Notes under the pieces: generated by a model
Database searches by the model: none
The model's input: the letters and a program-made list of their open reading frames with translations, nothing else
Told to the model about the DNA's origin: nothing
Made by a program: the position numbers and the translations under genes
DNA from: Centropus unirufus
Taxonomy: Eukaryota > Chordata > Aves > Cuculiformes > Centropidae
DNA: 64,000 nucleotides
Reading direction: 5' to 3'
NCBI GenBank assembly: GCA_013397695.1
Contig: VYZI01000073.1
Span: forward strand, 3,038,837 to 3,102,836
Shown: piece after piece, positions 44,615 through 54,600 of the stretch
Numbering within the stretch: the stretch's first letter is position 1
Layout of the letters: each line of letters opens with the position of its first letter

Positions 44615-44690
44615 TATGTGACCTTCCATGAGTCAGTTATAAATTCTACATTTCCATTCATGCTTCTGTAAAAAGAAGGCAGTTCAAAAT
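44615..44690 (-). mobile_element. MIR-like SINE relic
   Basis: Reading the plus strand, 'ctatgtgaccttccatgagt', then 'ttataaattct', 'tttccattcatgcttctg' and 'taaaaagaagg' follow the reverse complement of the MIR core in order (gtgaccttgggcaagt, cttaacctct, gtttcctcatctg, taaaatgggg). Divergence is high, as expected for an ancient copy. MIR and L2 share look-alike segments here, so the family name is tentative. Confidence 0.45.
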
Positions 44691-45561
44691 ACCAAACACA
44701 GATATTGGGAAGTCACATCAGTTCTTTTATTTCCGATGTGGGGGAGAAATGTTGTTCAACTTAGATTAGCAGCACAGGTACAAACAGGAACTTTGAACTC
44801 AGAGGTACAATGCTTCCTACCTGTACACAGCAGACTCCTGTACTCTTATCTTCACTACCATGTGATCCATTTTACAAGCACTGCTCAAGGCCCATCTATT
44901 TTCTCTTTACTGTAAGAGCTACTTACTGCAACAAGCTCCCAGATATCCAGCAGCAGCCAAGTATTAGACAGTTGCCCCTCTTACTGGTACCTTCTTTCCA
45001 ATAATTCCACGTCTGGATAAAGGATACAGTGAGCACAGATATCATGGATTACACTTAACATACACTGACAACAGCCAGCCTGCAACCTTCTTCCTTCCAA
45101 CATATGTGCAAAAGGAAGGGAGCAGACAGTGCTTCCTTAAAGGATACAGCAATTGCCACCTGTAACAGCTTATACCAATCCACTTCACCCGATTGAGGTA
45201 GCACAGTGTCAACACCATCAGCTGCTGAAATACGAGCGGAAAGTGGAGCAGGAAGAGCAGCTGACATCTGGCTGCCTTCCTTAACCAGACACACTAAAAT
45301 TAAAAGAAACATTTCAAATTTGGAAAAGCTGATCTCGTACCACCTACCTCCTCTGCACACAAATCAGACACACAGCACTCTAGGATCTCTTTCCTGTGTA
45401 CGCAGGGTAATCACTTGCTGATTCAGTGAAGTTGCACTACTGCCTTATTGCTGCTTTTGAGTTAAATACACAGCAGCATTTTCCAAAACACAGACAATGC
45501 ACTAGCACAGAAGACCTATAAAAAGACAGAGCTACCAGCCTAACCTACCAACCTACACTAA

Positions 45562-45576
45562 ATTATTATTATTATT
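45562..45576. repeat. (ATT)5 microsatellite
   Basis: Five perfect ATT units in intron 1. Confidence 0.9.
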
Positions 45577-48500
45577 TAAAAAAACAAACATGCACACAGA
45601 ACAGCTGGTGCCTTTTACGCTGATAGCAAATGCTTGTTTAAACTATCTTATAGAACAATAATGTTTAGAAGTCTAAGCTAACAACTTGTCTTAAAGAATG
45701 ACTTAAGCTTACAAAGCATAGTGGATCATACAGTCGTATTTTTATCTCATTGCTCTCAAGGTCTCCAATTTGGAATTATGTTTTGGTGTCACAACAAGTG
45801 AACCAGCTTAATATGCCTTTTTTTGTAGAATGTTCCAAATTCAGCAAGGAAAGCAGGAAAAAAAAAAAAAAAGAATTTATTTACTTTCAATACAAACTAA
45901 TTAACCTATGAACATAAAAGCATGCAAGTTCTCACAGCACATAAAAGATTTGTATTAGTGATAATTTGAGAAGTTTACCCTTTTAAAGCAGGTTATTTCC
46001 TGAATTACGACATTCTGAGTGAACTTCTATGTACCGACCTGAGCTAAGCCACTTGCCTTACACCAGGCAATCAAACCCAGTGGCAGATCAGTTACCAACA
46101 TTTAACAAAAAAAGAATAAACACACAAAAAAAAACTCTTTCCTTTCCAATACAGACTATCTACTCCATAGGAAGTCCAGAACATGCTACCCATCAAACAG
46201 AAAGGATTCCTACGAGCATACTGGAAGATAACATAAGGATTTGCGAAGCTCCTTGCATGCAACGCTCCTGATCAACCCCACACTCCATACACGCATTTTT
46301 CTACACATCAGCAAGAGACTTGAAATTTTCTGTAAGAAGAGTCAAAACTGAAGTCTGTCCCTGCTCTTCTCCGTTTTACCCAAAATAACTTGCTAACTCA
46401 CCATTCTGTTTCCACATACCAGTTGGAAACTGCAGAAGGAAATAACATGACAACAAAAACACACACATTTAGGCAACGTCGCACTTCCTTAAAAAGTCTT
46501 TCACTTAATTTTCCTAAAGCTGTTAAATCTACTCACTAAAGACCCTCAAGATCAGAGTTTACACATGGAGTACACATTCCAAGCTGTTCACTTAGATATT
46601 CTCACAGTCACATTAAAATCATACTTGAGCTTAAAATTAGAAATGGATTTTCTCAACTGGTCTAGAAAAGAGACTGATGAAAACTACATATTTGCCTATA
46701 TAAAAATAGGACTATAGGAAACATCCAATTTAGGCAGTAGGAGAGCCTTGTAAAGCAGTGTTTTGTAGCAGAGAGAGGCTTCTCCATGCTACATCAGTCA
46801 ACCGAAGCTGTCCGAAAGGAAGTCATCAGTGCAGTAACACTGGAGACACTCGTTTCCGGTGTCGTTATATAATGTTTCATAAGCAAGTTATTCTAAATAA
46901 ATTCATTAAAAACTGAAAATAATACAATTCAGCCAGGAAACCAACTGCAGAATCCCTCTGGAAGGCAATATCGAGAATCACAGTTAGATCTGTATGTAGT
47001 TTAACTCCTAATGTTATTTCTGTACTAGTACCGATACAGTTCATACTGTTTAAGATGCTGATGATAATGCAGAACTTCAGAAATTCTTCACTAGATACTT
47101 TATGCTACAGGTTTTCAGATAACCTTTCATGGTTACACCTACACTGCAACGGCTATCCCAGAGTTTATTTGCAGGCAAAGGATTGAGGGAAGGCACTACG
47201 TACCAAGACATTTCTATGGCATCAATGAAGAAGTTCTGGTTTTTTTTCCTATTATAAGACAGTTTCACCACTCCTCCCCTTGCTTAATCTTACTGTACAT
47301 TACTATAAAGGTTGAACAATTCAAAACCGAATGTTTCCACCATAAGACAGCAGCATCATGCCACCGTTCTACAGTGCCAGAAAATAAACTTGTAGAAGAA
47401 AAATGTCACTTCTTTCATTTAGGAAAACTTGTATCAGGAGACGAAAATATGCTTCCAGATGGAAACAAATACAGGTTTTGAATCTTAAAATTCTTCAGAG
47501 TTTAAGACATTGATCTAAAAGAAAACAGGAAACTATTTTTCTACCTGCTTCTCACTGAAGCTTCCAATCAGAAGCATACCAGATTTTAAATTCTGTCACA
47601 CAGTAATGCCTTTTTTCCTTCTAGTCAAAGTGAAAAATCCCCACCAATAACATCACACCATCCTTTAATTACTACTTCTACATTGAGTTTCCTTTCCCAT
47701 TTTCCCACTTCGCTCTCTCATCCACCCAAAGACTGCCACCACCCTGTACTTTCCTTTTAGTAGGAACTCTAAGTAAGGATCTTCCTTAGGAACTTATTTA
47801 CTCCACTTCTCCCAAATTCTTTTCCCCTTCTATCAGATAAACTTTCTAGATAACCAGAATACACATGGTCTGGAGGGAAAACTGTGTTACTGTCTGGTAT
47901 TCTGACTATGCACCTAAGCAAGAAGCTGCTTCCTATTTTTCCAAGAACAGCAATTTGCAACTGGAGAGTCCCAAATGTTGTCATCTTTCCAAAATGCTTC
48001 AGTAAAAGGATGTTTACTGTCAATTGAACTACATTCACCATCAGAGAGCCAAGTTCAACGAAGGCGAGTGTCCCTACACATACTTCCTTCCCTCCCTTCT
48101 TTTTCTGAGGAATCCCTAAAGACATTGAAGACAAATTCTCATTAAAAAAAAAAAAAAGGGAGATCAGCGCAACTGAAATGTTACCAGAACTATTCCAATT
48201 ATACCAATAATAATAGTAATTATTATGGGAAAGAGACAGAACAAGATTATTACATGTTCAGATCCAAAAATACAGATACAGTTTGAATACAGCAGTATTC
48301 GGGGTGGGAAATTACTTTCTTGTTTCAGTGGAGAAAGAATAGAGAACATAAGACTGAGAGCAAGAATTCTGAATATATTTATCTGAATGCTACTACAATC
48401 ACTATCAATGGTTAGTACCAGCACTCAGAACAGCCAAACTTGTTCCACCTCAATGCCACAACGCAGAGTGGGCGATAACACAGAGTAGGTTTTCCTACAC

Positions 48501-50117
48501 GGGAGCACACAGCCTTCCCCACAGAAAGAGGGAAAATTCAAAGCTATTCAAACTCAAAGAGGCCAGACTGAATCAGTAATGTGCTATGGGATAGATTACC
48601 ATTTTAACACTTAATGGGCTTTTTTTTTTCTGGCCTGCATTTTTATAAGACACTCAATTATATTAAATATAAACACTCTCTATTACGAGTCGGTTAAGCC
48701 TCTTCCTCTCTTTTCCTCCCTTCCCATCCCACAATCCACACATCCCCCCAGATCTCATAACCCAGTGCCCTGTGTCATATTGCCTAATCCTGCAGTGGCC
48801 CCACCACAGGCACTGGAAGTATAATCTGTTCGGCAGTCCAACTGGAGAGCAGATGGCTTCGTATAAAATGCTGATAAAAAAAACACACCTCCATCACACA
48901 TTAAAAAATACGCAGTTTTATCAATATATTTGGCATTTTTACAGAGCAAACGTACAATACAAGCAGGGCATAGATTTTTCAAAGCCACCGTGCCAGTGCT
49001 CATCAGAAATTTTAGAATTCCAGCTTCCTTTCACAAGGGGTAAACACAGCTGTATACAGCTAAAACAGACTGCACCAACCCCATATCCAGCTGACCTTGA
49101 TACTTGAAGGGAAGTGATCTACCAAATTTAAAAAGAAAAAAAGAAATAAAAACATGAAAAAAAAAACATCCCAAATGACTGGATGGGAACTAGCTCAAAT
49201 GTTGGGTTTTTTTGGCCAAAGAAAGAAAAAGACAAGTTTTGGGTCTCAGCGGAAAATGATACAACTGAAGACTCTCTGCAACTTTCTGACACAGGGGAAA
49301 AGTCAGCAGCGAGAGACAGGTCAAAACTTGTGCCGGAATTACCATGCTCATGTATTTGTCATATTTCCCATGAGTAAAACCAAATGAACCTCGCCTCTGA
49401 GAAGCATTTATCTCAGCAGCTTTCTTTGGGTGGAGCAAGCAACTCGGAAGAGCAAATAGACATTAAGTCGTACTACCTCACACACCACAAAAAAAAAAAT
49501 AAAAAAAAAATTTAAAAATATGGCTTGTTAGAGTAGTTTTAACCCAAGGAACTTATTTAAGAAAGGGGTGTTTCGCTTCCTACGGTTAAAGCTGCGTTTT
49601 TTAATTTGCTGATCCATTACTAAGAACAGTACGAGAGCTCACCCACAGTGACAGATGCCAGAGGATTTAACAACCCGTCCCAAAAACCACCTCACAGGTA
49701 GGGGTAGATTCAACAAGTTCACCCCAAGAGCTGCCCAGTAAGTAAAGTGAAGGTTATCTTGCTTTGCCCCTTCCAATTTTTTTTTTTACTGAAAAAAAAT
49801 TAAAATAAATGAGAACTGGAGTCTGGGCATCACCGGATGGTTCTGCATCCACGGTTCAGACACAGACCGGGAGAGTCGGGTGCTGCAAGTCCTCCAGAAT
49901 TAACGATAGGAGCCCATCGTGCTCCAAGGCAGCTCCACACCAAGAGGCTCCAAGGCCATCCCTGGCGCTCCAAGGGGAAAACCCCCGCGCCGCGCTCCGA
50001 GGCTGCCGCGGGCGCCGGAGCCGCGCGTGCCGTGCTGGCGGCTCCCTTCCCGCTCCCACCGGGCGCCTCCCGCCGCGGATCCCCCCCGCCCCGATGACCG
50101 CATGCCGTGATGTCACC

Positions 50118-50313
50118 NNNNNNNNNNNNNNNNNNNNNNNNNNNNNNNNNNNNNNNNNNNNNNNNNNNNNNNNNNNNNNNNNNNNNNNNNNNNNNNNNNN
50201 NNNNNNNNNNNNNNNNNNNNNNNNNNNNNNNNNNNNNNNNNNNNNNNNNNNNNNNNNNNNNNNNNNNNNNNNNNNNNNNNNNNNNNNNNNNNNNNNNNNN
50301 NNNNNNNNNNNNN
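50118..50313. other. Assembly gap (196 N)
   Basis: This is a run of 196 undetermined bases in the CpG island, within the first 500 bases of intron 1. Flanks are very GC-rich on both sides, so the gap probably reflects sequencing dropout; its true length may differ from 196. Any regulatory motif or alternative first exon inside it is invisible here. Confidence 0.99.
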
Positions 50314-50601
50314 AGGCAAGACACACCCTCCCAGCCGGGCTGACATAACCGCCCCCTCCCTTCCCCGCCGGAGCGGGGGGAGGGAAGCCCGGTCGCTCGG
50401 CTGGGAAAGTTGAAAGGAAAGGCAATCCCGGGGGAAGGGCTGCGGGGCGGGGGCAGCACCGGGGAGCCGCGGCGGCAACGGGGAGCGGGGCGGATCGCCG
50501 GGAAAAGGAACACCGGGAAGCGGCGGGGGCGCCGCGCTCCCCGCCCCGGCGGCTCCGGCCCCGCCGCCCGCAGCGGGGAGCGCAGCCTCGCCGCCCCTCA
50601 C

Positions 50602-50718
50602 CTGGATGTAGTTGTTTTCGCAGTAGTCGGCGACCCGAGTGAGGTTCTGGTAGCTCTCGAGCAGAGCCCGCTTGCCAGAAGGGATTTCCTCCTCTAGCAA
50701 CATCTGCAACTCTGCCAT
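50602..50718 (-). CDS. ABI1: ABI1 coding exon 1 (residues 1-39)
   Basis: This exon holds the start codon and 39 codons, beginning MAELQMLLEEEIPSGKR and ending DYCENNYIQ. The start at 50718 is chosen because it matches the known N terminus of ABI family proteins and has a strong Kozak context (A at -3, G at +4). The exon ends CAG followed by the donor GTGAGG (50601 downward), phase 0. From memory, the human protein differs here only by isoleucine in place of the second leucine of RALLES. The segment begins the helical WAVE-binding region that packs into the WAVE complex with WAVE, HSPC300, CYFIP and NAP1. It sits inside the CpG island. The frame stays open upstream for about 500 bases, so no stop codon forces this start; family conservation decides it. 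Confidence 0.96.
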
Positions 50719-50750
50719 TTTCCACCCCTCCGCATCGCTTCCTCTTGCAT
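50694..50750 (-). promoter_or_regulatory. Upstream ORF overlapping the ABI1 start codon
   Basis: An ATG at 50750-50748 opens an 18-codon frame (MQEEAMRRGGKWQSCRCC, then TAG at 50696-50694) in a different frame from ABI1. It runs over the ABI1 ATG and stops 23 bases after its first base. The first uORF ATG has a poor context (T at -3, C at +4). An in-frame second ATG has G at -3 and C at +4, which is moderate. The ABI1 ATG has a strong context. If the mRNA starts upstream of 50750, scanning ribosomes would meet these ATGs first, and most would have to leak past to make ABI1. This is seen in sequence only; the transcription start is not known. Confidence 0.5.
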
Positions 50751-50876
50751 TAAAGAGACAGCGGCGGCGCCCGGCTCGCAACCCGCCTGGTATTGTGGGA
50801 TTCCGCCTCGCCTCGCTTTCGTGAGCCCTCGCAATCCCCACCCATCCTTCCCCCGCCGAGGGGAGGGAGGGGATTG

Positions 50877-50902
50877 AAAAAAAAAAAGAGGAAAAAAAAA
50901 AA
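50877..50902. promoter_or_regulatory. Interrupted poly(dA:dT) tract in the promoter island
   Basis: Two runs of 11 A, separated by GAGG, sit inside otherwise GC-rich DNA, 159-184 bases upstream of the ABI1 start codon (T tracts in gene orientation). Such stiff tracts exclude nucleosomes in known promoters. A role here is inferred from position only. Confidence 0.35.
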
Positions 50903-51194
50903 CCACAAAACCTCCACCCCCGCGCTGCAAAGCGAGCCGGGAGCTGTAGGCAGCGCCGCGCCGGGCAGGGCGCATGAGCGGGGCGGGAGCTGCTCGGGAA
51001 TGGGGGAGGTGGCGGCTGTGGGGCCGCTCCCGGGAGGTGGTTGTGTCCTTTTGTCGCCCTCCTGACGAAAAGTTCCAGCCCCGCTGGTGCTGCCCCAGGG
51101 CAGCGCCTTTTTCCAGGAGGAACGAGAGGGGTCGGGGAGGGAAGGGCTGCCCTGGTCATTCGGCCTCCTGGCTGGCTGGGAATGTTTAAAGTGG

Positions 51195-51214
51195 AAAAAA
51201 AAAAAAAAAAAAAA
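51195..51214. repeat. Poly(A) run, 20 bases, upstream of the promoter
   Basis: An uninterrupted A run just outside the CpG island, roughly 480 bases upstream of the ABI1 start codon. It marks the transition from GC-rich to AT-rich DNA. Confidence 0.9.
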
Positions 51215-51299
51215 GACAATTTACCCTTTCCCAGGAGGTTATCCCGAGGGAGAAACGGTGAATCTTAAGATCTTAAGCTGTAGAAATCATGGTGAAGCC

Positions 51300-51402
51300 T
51301 GCCCGGGGTAGCCGTGGGAGGTGTCCCTGGTGCGTGTGCGTGGATCTGGGTGATCTTTAAGGTCTCTTCCAACCCAAACCACGCTATGATTTTATGAATA
51401 AT
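51300..51402 (+). mobile_element. CR1 LINE 3' tail (plus orientation)
   Basis: A short CR1 3' end: 'gtgggaggtgtccctg', 'gggtgatctttaaggtctct', then 'tccaacccaaaccacgctat' and a degenerate octamer tail (gctatgattttatga). It faces the next element tail to tail with fewer than 20 bases between them. Confidence 0.85.
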
Positions 51403-51417
51403 TCACAACCAGAATTT

Positions 51418-51690
51418 TCATAGGATCATAAAATCGTTGTGGTTAGAAAAAAAATTAAGATCATCAAGTCCAACTGTCAGTCCAACACCACTATGACCCA
51501 AAGGGTCACGTCTACACACCTTTCCAACACCTCCAGGGAAGGAAACTCCTCCACTTCCCTGGGAAGCCTGTGCCAATGCTTCACCACACTTTGCTTCTAA
51601 GTAGTATTTTTTTTCCTAATATCCAATCTAAACCTCCCCTGGTGCAACTTGAGGCCATTTCCTCTTGTCCTACCACTGGTTATTTGGCAG
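51418..51690 (-). mobile_element. CR1 LINE 3' fragment (minus orientation)
   Basis: The plus strand shows the reverse complement of a CR1 3' end. It begins with 'cataggatcataaaatcgtt', followed by 'agatcatcaagtccaact', 'ccaacacctccagggaagga', 'ctaatatccaatctaaacct' and 'cttgtcctaccactgg'. It is opposite in orientation to the preceding fragment. Both lie about 0.6-1 kb upstream of the ABI1 start codon. Confidence 0.88.
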
Positions 51691-54600
51691 ATTTTTTTTT
51701 CTAGTTTTACTTTCATAAGAAGAGCGTGAATATTTGGCTAAGGTAAATACATGATTCCTGCCACTATTTTGCCTCAGTTGTTAATCATCGCTCAGGGCCT
51801 CATCTTGTTGTTCCAAAGGTGTGCAAGGTAAGGGCCTGGTGAATATTTAGTACAATCTTCCCTGCGTTTGATTTTATAAGCAAAATCCTGTTTCTGTGAT
51901 CATACCAGAAGAGAAGCCAGTTACAGCAGGTGGCTTCCACACTGGGATGTCCAAGCCTGCCTTTGCAATGAGTAACAGGCCTGGGAGAAGCTGTCTCCAA
52001 GGCCCATTATTCATGGCTTGGCTTTGCTCTGTGCACACAGTTACAAATGCAACTGGTATCAATCCTCGCATTTTAGTTGTTGCACTCCAGAAACCCACAG
52101 TGATGAAATGTCAGCATGTTCTGGGAAAAAAAAAAAAAGATAATCTCAACCACACTAAAAGCAGACTGCCTCATCTCTGCATAATTATGTGGCATTTTCC
52201 ATGTTGTCTGGAGTCTGTCTCCTGTTCGCAGCACTGAATAATGTTCTGGTCAGGATTCTTTGATACACCAGTAGATTTCTCCAAATCAAGGTGGAGAGAG
52301 GAAAAATACACCTCCCTTTGCCTCTGGCAAAGTCCAGCATCTCAGCCTAGAATTGTGGAAGTGAGGAGGAATGGTAGGGAGCTTGGGAAGGACCGGTGGG
52401 CCTAAGAAGGTCTTCACAGCTGGAGTTACAAAAAAAAAAATAAAAGCACCCCCAGACTGGGAACAGCTAGACACATCTGGAGATATTTCAGTGCTGTCTG
52501 GGATAGCAGAAGAAAAAGCTGCTGCATTGGCAACTCATGCTGCGGGGTAGAAATGCATCTACTTTGCTGTCTTCTGATGGTTTATCTATTTGGCTCCTTA
52601 GCAAAATTCTTTCCAAAGTGGCTTCAATAACTGTCTCTAGGACAGCATGTAATTTCCAATAAAACATTTTATTTTGGATTCCAAGTACTCTTTTAATATA
52701 AAATAATTCAATTTGGTCTGCAACGGTATTGAGATATAGACAAGTCCTTAATGGCTCCCAGGGCAAGTGTGATCCGAAAGCATCTTGAGCAACGTCTTCT
52801 TGTTTCCTGCTATCATAATACAAAGACAAATTTGATTTCTCTATTCAGTCTGGCTGCAAATTGCTTAACACCCGTTGGCTTGAATGAATCTATAATTGCC
52901 TACAGATCCCAGCCTGACTTCATGGACGCTGTTAACATCCTCAAATGTAGCACAACTGTTGTCGACTCTTCTTGAAATGTAATTGCTGTCCCCTTACCAA
53001 CGTGTGGGGCCTCAACTTTTTTTTTTTTCAGTGTTGGAAAAATCATTGGTGTGTGTTTTGCGAGATGTTTTGTGCTTCACTTCAGCAGGTTTCCTGGTCC
53101 TACAAGGAGAAGACGGGATGGACAGCAGCCAAGAAGGGCAGCGCCGCATCCCAGGAAACACACCCGCACCAAGCAGTAGAGCAGAGGCTCCAGGAGGACT
53201 TAGAGCCACAGGTCTCGACCCAAAAGGCCTTGCAAGAATAAAATAAACTACCAATTCTCCCTCAAAATTCGCTCGCAACTCAAGGCGACCTTGGCCGTCT
53301 GCATCAAGGAGCGCCACCTTGTGGCAGCGACGCTGGGACTGTCCTTCAGCCTTCCCAGCACAGCCGGGTGTTATCCTGATGCCGGGTAGCTTGACCTCTG
53401 GTAGACAAAGAAACACTCATCCTGGATCCACGCTGGGCTCGGTCAGCTCCAGCGGGACTTTTTAACTTGGCACCTTACGACCACGGCAGCTGCTGAAGGG
53501 CCACGTCGTGCAAGATGCTCGGGGAATCACGGTGCAGGTGCGCTCAGGTGTGTGGGTCACCAGGCCTTAGTGACTTCTGCAAAGTCACTGAAGTGTCTTT
53601 GCTGTGTGCTCCTCATGTCTGAGGTTGTTGGAGGGTTTGTTGACTCGGATGCAGTAGACCCAAGCTGGCTCCGTGTGGGCGACTCCAAGGCACCGGACGG
53701 CAGAGACATTGAGGCGGCTACGCAAGTGCTGGCCAAATCTAGCAGAACCAGTGCTGAGCCAGAGCAAATACACCTTGGAACTGAGCTCACCTTTGCTAAA
53801 GACACTAGTGTGCATCTAAACTGCATTCACTGGGGTTTTCTTGAGAAACTATTTTATTCCGCGTTTTGTTTGTGTTTTTTGGTTTTGTTTGTTTGGGATT
53901 TTTTTAATTATCACACTTTCCTGCTGCTGATTAGAAGGAAACATTAACTTACTCAAGATATTTCAAGTGCACAGGAGAGCTGGGAATGAAAAGTTTCCTG
54001 GCTGGAGCAGCTGGACTGGTAAGGGAAAAAAAAATGTTATTATGATCTTCAAGCTCCATGCAAACAATCACCTGAATGAGATCCCATCCAGAGTAAAATG
54101 TGCTGGTGTACCTCATGGTGCATCTGTTTGAGACTTGCTTCTCCTCAGTGGGACACGATGATCTCCTGGGGCAATCTTGTCTTTCTGGCACGCTCATAGT
54201 CCCTTTTTGACTGGAAGAGAAAAATGTGACGGTATTTTAAAGGCACCTGTTTAGAATGGCATCAAAGTAGCAGCTTCAAAGCAGCTTCTCCTGCGCTATA
54301 ATTTGTGTAGCTCTATAACTGTCTTTTGCCTTTTCTAGCCCATGGATTGACAACTGTCTGGTTTTCCCTTGGGAACATTACTTGCTTTGTTAGTGTTGAT
54401 TGCAAAATAACCCATTAATTATTACTGGACAGTTTCGCAGCAGGATACGTTCCTGATTCAGTTGTTTAGCCACACAATCCCTCTTGGCTGTGCACTGGAA
54501 GGGAGGATGAGGATTCTGAGGGGGCAGCTAGAAGCACAGAGGACATAAGGTGGTTCAGATCAGACACATCAGCTCTACCACCAAATGCCAAGTCTTGTGT

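Larger units (their letters stand above)
42986..49967. other. ABI1 intron 1, right part: no gene
   Basis: This is AT-rich intron between the CR1 and the CpG island. It includes one MIR-like relic, an (ATT)5 microsatellite at 45562-45576 and several A runs (for example 45858-45872). No exon or RNA gene was recognised. Confidence 0.65.
49968..51165 (-). promoter_or_regulatory. ABI1: CpG-island promoter region of ABI1
   Basis: Dense CpG and GC content surrounds coding exon 1, dropping sharply to AT-rich DNA on both sides. A GC box (ggggcggg) lies at 50980-50987, upstream of the start codon in gene orientation, and another at 50444-50451 in the start of intron 1. I see no TATA box and no CCAAT box between the start codon and about 51060 on the minus strand, so this looks like a housekeeping-type dispersed promoter. 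The 5' UTR and transcription start cannot be placed from sequence alone. A CRE-like TGATGTCA lies at 50108-50115, directly at the edge of the assembly gap. The island is interrupted by that gap. Confidence 0.8.

Noticed and set aside
50113..51219. 368-codon minus-strand open frame spanning exon 1 and the gap
   Set aside because: Only residues from MAEL to NNYIQ are ABI1. The rest is GC-rich open sequence, a 5' flank and an N run; the exon ends at a consensus donor at 50602.
53552..53947. 131-codon plus-strand frame with a hydrophobic C-terminal stretch
   Set aside because: The hydrophobic run comes from a T-rich tract. No domain is recognised and two open frames on the other strand overlap it, so coding status is unsupported.
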